This document shows, in pieces, positions 39,110 through 64,000 of a stretch of DNA of 64,000 nucleotides. The position numbers were made by a program, and so were the translations under genes. The number at the start of each line of letters is the position of its first letter. Within the stretch, counting starts at the first letter, position 1. The notes beneath the pieces were generated by a model. It had not been told where the DNA came from. It searched no databases and saw only the letters and a list, made by a program, of their open reading frames with translations. Origin of the DNA: Enoplosus armatus (lineage: Eukaryota > Chordata > Actinopteri > Centrarchiformes > Enoplosidae); the NCBI RefSeq assembly GCF_043641665.1, contig NC_092200.1, positions 17,369,694 to 17,433,693 on the forward strand. The letters run 5' to 3'.

Positions 39110-40373
39110 ACGTTAACCAATTTCAATTTATTATCTATTACAGGCAGACTGAGGCGTTGTCGTTGGTCTGCTGAGAGTGTCTCCAATATACATGTACAGT
39201 GCTGCTGTAACCTCGACAAACTGCACAGGCACTCACACAATCGTTGCTATGGCTTCTCAGCATTAAGTCACCAATAATACTTCCAAATGGCATGTTCATT
39301 TTATGAAAGTGAATAGCATAATAAGCATTTAAAAAAAAAAAAAAAAAAGGTCCACTTCAGGAAAACACTTAAAAGCGCCTATAGTTTACGGGACAAAAGC
39401 CACGGATGCATTCCCAAGTTTTTAGTAAAGTACATTTTCCTTTAGGGGCTTTAGCTTTATAATCTGTACAATAACAGAATGTCAGTGCACTTGTTCAATG
39501 TGAGTCAGGAGCGCTAACAAGGCTACTACAACAGAGCCGACAGACTTTCAGAGTGCCACAAGGGAAGCATCAATCATCCACTTTCCTCCTATAAATGTGA
39601 GCATTTCAAGTTCAGTCTGGATGCATTAGCTACGTTAAAAACAAAAACAGAATTACTGTTCTACCAAACAGGGGGGGGGGGGCTTTTTGGGATCATTTCA
39701 AGCAGCAGATAGATTAAACTATCCGACAGTACATAAAAGTAGTTAAAATGTAACCCCACCCCCACCAGCTGTTAAAACATCAGTAATGATATTCCAATAA
39801 TATGACGTCTGCCGCATCACTGTGAAATAAATTAAATTAAAGAAACTTTTGAATGGTTAAGACAGATTATTACGATCATCTGCACATAATAACAATGACT
39901 GCGGCTGCTCCCCGCAGTAAACGGGCACAGTGGGACAGTGTCGGTGCTGCAATGCAACTTTGCAAATTCCACATGGAAAATCGATCCACAATCTGTGGTA
40001 AAAACCCGCAGGAGTCCCCTGAGAAATATCAAATCAAAGCATAGATTTGCTCTCTCTTCAGCGTACAAGCATGACTGTGGTGGCTTCTCATGTTCAGGGG
40101 TCCATCAAGGTCTGATAGGTACATTCATGTTGACACAGTTTAGGCTAATACCTTGGTAAGTTGCTGTTGACAAAGCAAGGCGGTGATGGGTTTTTTTGTC
40201 GAGCCAGAGGCTTGAGGGACCGCACAGTACAGGCCACACTTATATACAGTATATACACACTTTGATGTTGGAAGAATAGTGCAGTGGTTGAAGGTAAAAG
40301 TTCAAGGATTCGGAATGAAAACTTCTTTGGGTCTGGGGCTTTGGCTTCCTGTTTGGGTGACTGTGCTCCATCC
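39110..40373 (-). other. kif5b: kif5b 3' UTR (probable)
   Basis: Follows the TGA at 40374. An AATAAA signal in the minus sense lies at 39127-39132 (TTTATT on plus), giving a UTR of roughly 1.25 kb. It includes an A-run at about 39331-39348, a G12 run near 39671-39682, and AT-rich sequence. The end is inferred, not proven. Confidence 0.45.
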
Positions 40374-56500
<16,127 letters not shown>

Positions 56501-56650
56501 CTCCGCAGCTGAGGGTGACTGGAGCGCCTCGTCCTACCTTTACCGCCTGACAGACACAGAAGCTAAATCCAGCAGGGAGCCGGGGGGTGGGGGTGGGGGG
56601 GGAGGCTGTGTTAAAGTAGTCCTCAAGTGTAGTCACAGCGCACCTGGACC
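56501..56650 (-). promoter_or_regulatory. kif5b: kif5b 5' UTR and proximal promoter (approximate)
   Basis: Sequence immediately upstream of the kif5b ATG. It is moderately CpG-rich near the ATG and has a G-rich block at 56581-56602. No TATA box is apparent. The transcription start is not determinable here. Confidence 0.35.
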
Positions 56651-57067
56651 TGGCAGTTGCAGCTCATCAGAACTTCAGCTGCGTAAAGTAGTGCGGAATC
56701 AAACCGCAGCTGTGTGTTCAAAACAAAGTCAAAAAAAATAAATAAAAAACTACAACTAGGAATTAGACTATTGTTTAAAATAACAAGTCCCATAGGCCTA
56801 CTTTTGTTGAAAACGCACTCAGTCTGTGATAAATACTCGCATATCTGACGTTCAGCTGCTCAACAAATACATTAAAATAAAAAAAATCAATGAATGTGTG
56901 AGAAGAAAAGCGAAGGCGTTCACTCTGATGCTCAGACTGAACACAAATCCAGCTGTGGCCAGGGCGGGACTGAAGGGGGGGTTCAGAGAGCGCATGTCAT
57001 GAATGAACAGAATAGTCACATGGTGACACTGAGAAAGAATGCCGTAGTTTATTGATCGCTGTAGACA

Positions 57068-57100
57068 GTGTGTGTGTGTGTGTGTGTGTGGTGTGTGTGT

Positions 57101-57131
<31 letters not shown>

Positions 57132-57138
57132 GGGGGGG
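57068..57138. repeat. Compound GT repeat and poly-G
   Basis: About 23 GT units with one GG interruption, running directly into 24 G. Confidence 0.96.
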
Positions 57139-58132
57139 TCAGAGGTCAAGGTCAGCTATAGATTTCGCTGGATTCATAGAAATAGGTGTTAGTTTCACCT
57201 GGACTCTCCTGGTCGCTCCGCTGGACGGAAAGGGTCAAGTGTTCCCCGGTCACTCTGTGCTCCATTACACTGTAAATCAGATCAGTGAATGGGGGGGGGG
57301 GGCGGATGTGAAAGATTTGACCTGGCATACTGACTGATGACAACATGTACACGCTGTATGTCAGTACCAGTGTCCACAGCTACGCTTAAAAGAATGAGCA
57401 GAGGCGGTCACTCATCACCAAGGCAGAGCACCAAAACGCCTCTTCTTCTCTTGAGCGGTCTGCGGTGCCACCATGTGGACCGAGACTCGTCCCTGCACTT
57501 AAGGAGCAGGTGCTGAACTGGAGGCAAGCGGCACCCTCTGTTTTTCCATATAGATGCTGTCCTCTGGCAGCTTCGCTTCAACCTCAAACAAAAGATGCAC
57601 ACATTGCTGTTGTGGCTTGGCGAGGGTGTTGTTGGGTAGGTCACACCATGAATCTTAGCGATCACTTGATGATAGAGATTATTAATGAGGTACAAAAAGA
57701 AGAAAAACAAAAGTTCTGCTGCACAAATCTGTTTTCATTTGTTTCCATTTTGTGGCATATTGAAGCTCTTCGGGCCGCGAAGAGGTATTTAAATAAAAAC
57801 CATCTCAGAAATGTAGAGGGGAACTGTCTCTGCTAACAGCTAGACCTCTGAACGTGTGGTTTCTTTGTGTTGGCTCCAGACTGATGACACCTACAGAGGT
57901 TAAAAAATAGCCTCTGTACAGCAGGGTATAATGTGCAGCATCTACGGCAGCCAGCAGGGGTCAGCAGAAGCTTTCAATGTGCCGCCTGCGGCCAAGGAGG
58001 AGCTGAAGGACTTCTGTATATCCTCCCATGAAAGATTATTACTGTAATAACATGAATGGCAGGTGTCGCTGTAGTATTTAGATTCCTTTCATCTCGCACA
58101 ATTTGAACACAAGCCAAAACCACGTGCACGCG

Positions 58133-58332
58133 NNNNNNNNNNNNNNNNNNNNNNNNNNNNNNNNNNNNNNNNNNNNNNNNNNNNNNNNNNNNNNNNNNNN
58201 NNNNNNNNNNNNNNNNNNNNNNNNNNNNNNNNNNNNNNNNNNNNNNNNNNNNNNNNNNNNNNNNNNNNNNNNNNNNNNNNNNNNNNNNNNNNNNNNNNNN
58301 NNNNNNNNNNNNNNNNNNNNNNNNNNNNNNNN
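58133..58332. other. Assembly gap (200 N)
   Basis: Exactly 200 consecutive N, a conventional placeholder size, so the real length is unknown. Apparent ORFs crossing it are artefacts. Confidence 0.99.
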
Positions 58333-60044
58333 CTGTCGAGGCAGTCAAGGTGCAAAGTTGGAACTGGTGGGGGGGGGGCACCTCTGTGCTAATGAAATAT
58401 TCAGTGCTTCAGAACCCAGATATTGCCTCATCTGTTTGGGACTGCTGCCCATTGCAGCTCCATGGAGAGTCCAGTGTGAACTCAAACCTACTGGCGGGGG
58501 GCTTGTGTCACCACAGAGCCTTCTGCAGATGCTCCACTAATGAGCAGTGCAGGGTTTTAAGCATTGAGGTCGTGATGTGAGAACATTGGCCCTGCATCGC
58601 CTTCATTGTCAGCATCACGACGACACCGAGAAGAAAAAAAGAAGAAGAAGAAGAAGAGAGAATTGTGTTTCTGCACCGGCTGAAATGATAAGCCTTCTGG
58701 TCTTGTGATGCTGCTAATGATACTTATGATGTTTACCACGGAGCATGGGCAGCCGGCTGCGGATGTGTCTGCTTTAATTGCGTCTCCACGGGGGGAGGAT
58801 GGGTCTGCGTGGACACGGAGGAACCTCCAGTTAGCATAACTACACAAACCTGAGAGTAAATCCACGTTTCAGACACTTGAAAGAACTCAAGAAGGTCTGG
58901 TTAAGCCACTGTAATGAGTCACTGTTGGTTCTGAAGCATCCTTTTCACCTCTGGGACGCTAAATATAGCTTTTAATTAAACATACTGGGTCCATTGTGAG
59001 AGGATCCTCGCGCACAGACACCAAAAAACCTGCGCAGTCCTGGGCGATGAGGCCCAAGTTGTCCAAAAACAGATGATGGATTAGGAGACAAAGGGGAAGA
59101 AATAGGAGCGGGTCAAATATTTGAAATTGAATGTCATTAAAGCTGAGTTTAGTTATTCCCTAAACCCTTTTGTTTGACTACTGGTGTGATTATTTGGGGG
59201 CTGGATGGATTTCTGCTTTGCTTAGCGAGCACTGGAAAACAACTTGAGACCATCAAACACACTCTCTTGCATTTACCCTGCAGAATTGACCAAACAATTC
59301 CTTGTGGAGCACGACAGCAGCACTGGTGCAGCCAGTGTATGAACACAGGGACACAGGGTGTCATCTCTATTTAGCATTTCAAATACAATAACAAGGTAAC
59401 ACTTTATTCCAGCCCATAAATTCCTAATAATTTCCAATTGTCTAGGAAGTTTCCTGGAAAAAACCGTGTCATTTTGGACTAATTATATAGGGAAAGTGAT
59501 CAGTTAGTACACCTCCAATTAATTCAGAATTTTAGACTGCGGAACATGCAAAACTGTAAAATGCGTCAACAGACAAACATACAATTTAACAGTGGACTAA
59601 ACCATTCTAAAGGTTTAAGGGGGGTTCAGGGCACAGACTTTATCTCCTTGTCAAGCATTTCCAGTCAGCTTTACCTGCTATCATCACTGGTATCCATTCA
59701 CTTTGAAATCAACACATTTACAAACGATATAAGTGACTTAATTTAAAATGTCTGAAGCAAAGCAAACCCGCCGAGTCTGATTGCCCTGAAAGTTAACAGA
59801 AGCCTGTCTGCTTGCCTAATGTTAGATGCAGGTTTTAAACTCCGCCTTAGATTCCCCCCCAACACGTCCAACAATTAACCAGCGGGAGATCATTTACATC
59901 TGAATCAGACTCAACAAGGCTATTCCAGCACAGAGCCATAAACCAGACAGTAATAAAGTACGTTTACAGGCCCGACGAGGGACAGAAAACAACCTTGTGC
60001 CGATCAAATGTAGGAACTGTGATTTGGATCATGTTTTTCTCTCT

Positions 60045-60066
60045 CCCCCCCCCCCCCCCCCCCCCC
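60045..60066. repeat. Poly-C run
   Basis: 22 consecutive C preceded by a CT tract. Confidence 0.95.
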
Positions 60067-61322
60067 TCCACACAGTACCTGCCTTTCCTCCAGTGTCTGC
60101 TCAGTGCCCTCTGGCTGAGGTTGCTTTGACCTAAATTCAAGTTCAAATCCTGACATTAACTCAGGCCTCCTCGCTGATGAACCTTCATCATAAATGCAAC
60201 AGAGAAAAAACACAATGAAATTCCAATCTTGCCCTTAAAACAGGCATTTATATTTATAAATATAGGAAACTGTTATCAGACAAAGGGGGAAAGTCTATAT
60301 GCAGAATTGATAAGGCGCTTGGTACACAAGGGGCAATGATATAACTTGAGTTATCTTAAAGAGTGATAGCTTATCAGTGTTGGACTCAGAGCGTTTTTTC
60401 AAACACACTAGTTAGCGGGGGGGGGGGGTTTGCAACTCCTGTAAGTGTTACAAAGTTCTGTGTGGCTGATCGCACCACACACTAAAACAAAACACTGAAC
60501 AATGAAAGGGCTCAGACATTACTGGTGGCTACTACTGTTCACGTCAGAGTGTGCACTGGATGACAGAGCGGTTCTGCTGGATTGTGACCGTGATGATCTA
60601 TGATGCATCTTCTTGTGAGCAAACATAAAGCTTTTCATGTCAAAAAGAAGAGTATTTTGGGTCAATCATCCATAGGCGGGGAGCTATAAGAAGCTGAATG
60701 CTCCAAGGCCTCAGTCTGCTGTTAATCTCCCAAATAAAACTGCAGGTCAGTCCACAAAACCTCAACAGCAAAAACAAAGAATAAATACCTTGACGCTCGT
60801 CAAAGCGTGTTCCAGTTCCTTGGTTTTTACAAATAAAATACGTACAGTACTTGTTTATTTCTTTCGACAAACGCATATTGTTATTCTATAATATTTTCGT
60901 ATGTACATTTTCAGTAGTCGTTACATAGATAGTATTTCAGCAACAGTTTAAGAACTTGAAACCACACAGGGGAACAGAGATGCAATTTAAAAAAAAAAAA
61001 AAAAAAAATCAATCTTTTGGCTTGTAGGTCAGTATTGTTCTGCATTGAGTGATACTAAACCTTAGGTCAAACTGTATTTGCAAATATTGTTATTAGTGTG
61101 ATTATGTACGCATCACAAATCAGCATCCCCTCAACACATCACACATTTTGTTCTCACCTGCTCCTGTTCCTCCTTACTGGCTCTCTCTACTTTTTGCTTG
61201 CAAGAGCACCGAATGTGTATTAGTCAGCAGCTGAAAATAGTCCCCAGCAAATGCTCCGTTCACTCCTGTTTGAGTAATGTAAGCTAGAAATGACAGTGCC
61301 CAGCTGCTTTGGGAAATTAGTC

Positions 61323-61345
61323 TTTTTTTTTTTTTTTTTTTTTTT
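61323..61345. repeat. Poly-T run
   Basis: 23 consecutive T, bordering the family A element. Confidence 0.95.
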
Positions 61346-61369
61346 CCTCAAATCAAAGCTGTATGTTTG

Positions 61370-61905
61370 TGATTCGTTTTTAAAGCTAATTTGTTAGCAA
61401 AAAATGTCATTTACACATCCGGCAGACACGGAGCAACAATAGCATTTATTTGGAGTCATGTTTCTGGCCACCTGATGAGTGTAAATCCAGTGTTCATTCT
61501 CTTTTAGCTCAGTGTTTCCTGAGGGGAAACGTTCGGCTCTTTAGCTAAGCAGCTAAATACTCCATTATGTTTACCGGCTAATGGCTAATTTTGTCTGTCT
61601 GTCTTTGGTGCAGTGAAGTAGCACACCATGGGTGTATCAGAGCTTTTTTGCTTAAAACAGCTGCCTGCCATGGCTGGAAACTGAGGTTGAGAGCAGCGAG
61701 AGTGCAAAGCAGTAAAAGTTGTGGGCCATAAAACCAAAACGATGAGCTGAAACGGGCTAAAAGTAAAAGTTGAGGGAAACTGCAGAGTCAGGTGATAATT
61801 CTCTTTGGGTTCATCACTACGAGCGACACCTTTCACATTAAACAAAGGTATTTGACCCATTAAAAATGTTAAAAAATACATTGATTGGTGCGGCTTTAAA
61901 GATTC
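61370..61905 (-). mobile_element. Dispersed element family A, copy 2
   Basis: Reverse complement starts AAAGCCGCACCAATCAATGT and later GAATTATCACCTGACTCTGC. This matches the copy at 2925 with scattered changes. It lies downstream of gfod1, possibly inside its 3' UTR. Confidence 0.6.
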
Positions 61906-63343
61906 ACCTCTTCAATAAGAATCAGCGGGCTTGGGGCCGAGAGCCACAGACAGCAGGGAGTGGGGAAGTCAGAAAGTATTGGGACACGGATCAACGCATT
62001 GGTTTTGGTCTTCATGGATTTTTGCCAACATCAAACATAGAATAACACCAGCCTTAACGTTTAACACCTCTAACAGAACCTGAAAGAAATGCTAATCCAT
62101 TCCACTACCTGCCACACTGTGCTGCACAGTCGATTGGCTGCAAGCTTCCAGTCTCACTGCAGGTGTGTGCACGTCATGTGTCCTGACAAACCTGCATTTC
62201 GCTGTGCACGTTAAAGTAGCTTCGTAAAGCATGCTAGATGCTAAGTCACAGGCAGCTTGGCGCAGGTGTGACCCACTGCGCTGCAATATGAGGATAAAAC
62301 CCCTGCATTGCTCTTCATTTACTCGCAACTTAGTGCAAGGCCGTATTAATATCCACGCTTAAGGCTCAGTACAGATATGCACACACCACACAGAAGCCCA
62401 TGTATTTCATGGCCATGCTTCATGACAATACAAAAAGCATGAAATAAATAAGAAGAACATCAAAGTGTTACTGCACTGGTCACTCATACAGGACTTGCAA
62501 ACGGATGCACAGGCTACTGTAACTGCATAAAGGCATAGCATAGTGTATTTTAACCCTTTACGCCAGGCTGGAAGATAAAAGTATTTCTGCTGCAGACCAC
62601 AGCCTGGATATATTGCATACATAAACCAGAAGGTAAAGCCCTCGGAAAAAACCCACCAGCCAAACTATTGATTTTTTTTTTCTCTGTTGTTTCACACACA
62701 CAGAGGAAGCATACTGAGCAGACAGAGACCGAAGCTATCAAGCACGCCGATTCTTTTAAACATTCACTTGGTAAAACTAACAAGTACTTCAGATTATAGC
62801 AACAATACACAGCTTCAACTGAGAGGACTATCGTTCTTCCTTGGCTGTCCTCGTTTGGACCCACAGTGTAAGGTGTCGTCTTCCGGACCAAGACATGTAG
62901 AAGAGAAGCGGAGATGAGAGGCGCAATACCATCATGGTCAAGCAGAACACAGTAGCATTAGTTTCACTCCCTGATCTGTCTCCACTGTAGGGATATATCA
63001 AGTCTTTCTGTTGTATGAATCAGTTTGATTTACAAGTGCATCTTCCAGGAAGGACTCAAGTCTTCTGTCAAAAGGGAAAAAAACAGGAAAGGCTTCCTTA
63101 TAAATAAAGGTTTGATTATTGATCACACTGCTGTTCTTCTACTGCTCAGGCAGGGTATCAGGAAACCATTACTGTATCATAGTGGCGTAACCTCTCTGTC
63201 TGTAACAGTAGCAATACAGATTTGACGGTATTGAACCCGGTAGCTGTATGAATAAAGTTCCAACAACACCAAGGCCTTTCTCGTGCCACCTCCAGTTTTT
63301 AAGGTGACACACGTTTTGCTGAGGTCAGCACATCAGCTGGACG

Positions 63344-64000
63344 CTAACAGTAGAGTGACATCCTACTCCGCCGCATGGCCTCACTGATCAAATAGGCTGG
63401 ACTGATCTCCGGTTCCTCTGTCATCACCACAATGTTCTGCCACTCTCCGCACTGGTTGGATTTCTTGATGGTATCCACCACGCAAAGAGCATAAAGGCAG
63501 TCCTCAAAGGTAGCGGCCATTGTCAGAGGCCTCCCGTCCCACGTCCGCCTGTCGTCTTGGTCCTGAAAGGCCTGCCGCACAGCCTGGATCATGCGGATCG
63601 TTCCGGTGAGATACGGGGACGGAATGTCACTGAAGGCCTTCTCCGGTAAGGAAGCCTTCTCAAGAGGCGTGGTGTCTTTGAGCAGGAGTTCAGGACCTCC
63701 GCTGCTTCCTCCGCCCCCGCTGTTCTTCTGTCCGTATAGGTCCGTCCCCATGACCGTTAACCTCCCGACCGTCCCCACAATTATCACCTCCTGCCGAAAC
63801 TCTCCGGGCACGTTGAAGTTGAGCGTGACGGTGCAGCAGGCGCCTCCCTCCAATACCATCTGGAACGTGCAAAAGTCGTCGCTGGTGATCTGACGGATGC
63901 CCCGGATGTGATCCGTTTGTTTGACGAAGGTCTTGAGGAAGCCATGGACTTTTGCTGCACGCTGACCAGTCAGAAACGTAAGAAGGTCGATGATGTAACT
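63344..64000 (-). CDS. gfod1: gfod1, 3' partial: glucose-fructose oxidoreductase domain-containing protein 1
   Basis: 218 codons plus stop run unbroken from the window edge (64000 is the first base of a codon) to 63344; the start and the N-terminal Rossmann NAD(P)-binding half lie outside. The visible part is the C-terminal domain of the Gfo/Idh/MocA family. It reads [12 protein letters not shown] near the edge, then [68 protein letters not shown] and a terminus [12 protein letters not shown]. This is near-identical to vertebrate GFOD1 as I know it; GFOD2 ends differently. The family is built like an oxidoreductase, but no reaction is firmly established. A glycine/serine-rich stretch ([10 protein letters not shown]) sits where human GFOD1 has a shorter linker. 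The gene is transcribed in the same direction as kif5b, about 6.8 kb upstream of the kif5b start. Identity is very secure. Confidence 0.95.
   Translation of the reverse strand, partial: SYIIDLLTFLTGQRAAKVHGFLKTFVKQTDHIRGIRQITSDDFCTFQMVLEGGACCTVTLNFNVPGEFRQEVIIVGTVGRLTVMGTDLYGQKNSGGGGSSGGPELLLKDTTPLEKASLPEKAFSDIPSPYLTGTIRMIQAVRQAFQDQDDRRTWDGRPLTMAATFEDCLYALCVVDTIKKSNQCGEWQNIVVMTEEPEISPAYLISEAMRRSRMSLYC

Larger units (their letters stand above)
56651..60849. other. Intergenic, between gfod1 and kif5b
   Basis: No supported gene. It contains a GT tract running into a G24 run (57068-57138), an assembly gap (58133-58332), a GAA-type purine repeat near 58629-58658, a C22 run (60045-60066), a G run (60419-60429) and a probable dispersed repeat near 59390-59540. 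Confidence 0.55.
60850..63343 (-). other. Probable gfod1 3' UTR and downstream flank
   Basis: No further ORF of interest follows the gfod1 stop. Candidate AATAAA polyadenylation signals in the minus-strand sense appear near 61444-61449 (inside a dispersed repeat) and 60854-60859. Which, if either, is used cannot be decided from sequence. The span also contains a fish repeat at about 61370-61905, a T23 run at 61323-61345 and an A20 run at 60989-61008. Otherwise nothing recognisable. Confidence 0.35.

Noticed and set aside
57974..58540. ORFs spanning the N block
   Set aside because: Open only because N codons are not counted as stops.

Overview
The window is vertebrate nuclear DNA, almost certainly from a teleost (probably a percomorph) fish. 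Genes are split by GT-AG introns, exon proteins closely match vertebrate KIF5B, ARHGAP12 and GFOD1, and the spaces between exons hold CA/GT microsatellites, long poly-G/poly-C runs and dispersed repeats whose wording I recognise from fish genomes. There is no bacterial-type operon, CRISPR array, rRNA or convincing tRNA.

All three protein genes lie on the minus strand, so they are read right to left. (1) 63344-64000: the 3' coding end of gfod1; the 5' part lies beyond the right edge. (2) 40374-56500: a complete kinesin-1 heavy chain gene, kif5b. I resolved 26 coding exons whose phases all join, giving a 956-residue protein with motor, neck, coiled-coil stalk and IAK tail. (3) 33711-34482 plus a probable upstream untranslated exon in a CpG-rich promoter at about 37446-37650: the 5' end of arhgap12. 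The coding exon carries the SH3 domain; the WW, PH and RhoGAP exons were not found here and presumably lie beyond position 1.

Layout from left to right: 1-33710 is a very long arhgap12 intron with repeats, homopolymers, several AT-motif-rich unique stretches that could be regulatory, and one doubtful 34-nt exon; 33711-37650 is the arhgap12 5' end; 37650-39100 is intergenic; about 39110-56500 is kif5b; 56600-63343 is intergenic plus the probable gfod1 3' UTR, with a 200-N assembly gap; 63344-64000 is gfod1.

The kif5b-arhgap12 head-to-tail pair matches the order and strand I recall at human 10p11.22. gfod1 as upstream neighbour does not match that human locus. I see no sign of a new multi-gene system. 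The most interesting items are a GC-AG intron in the kif5b motor region next to a CA repeat, an unusual Met in the switch II helix, a tandem-acceptor stop codon at the kif5b C terminus, a nested transposon with a clear 8-bp target duplication, and a striking density of G/C homopolymers biased to one strand.
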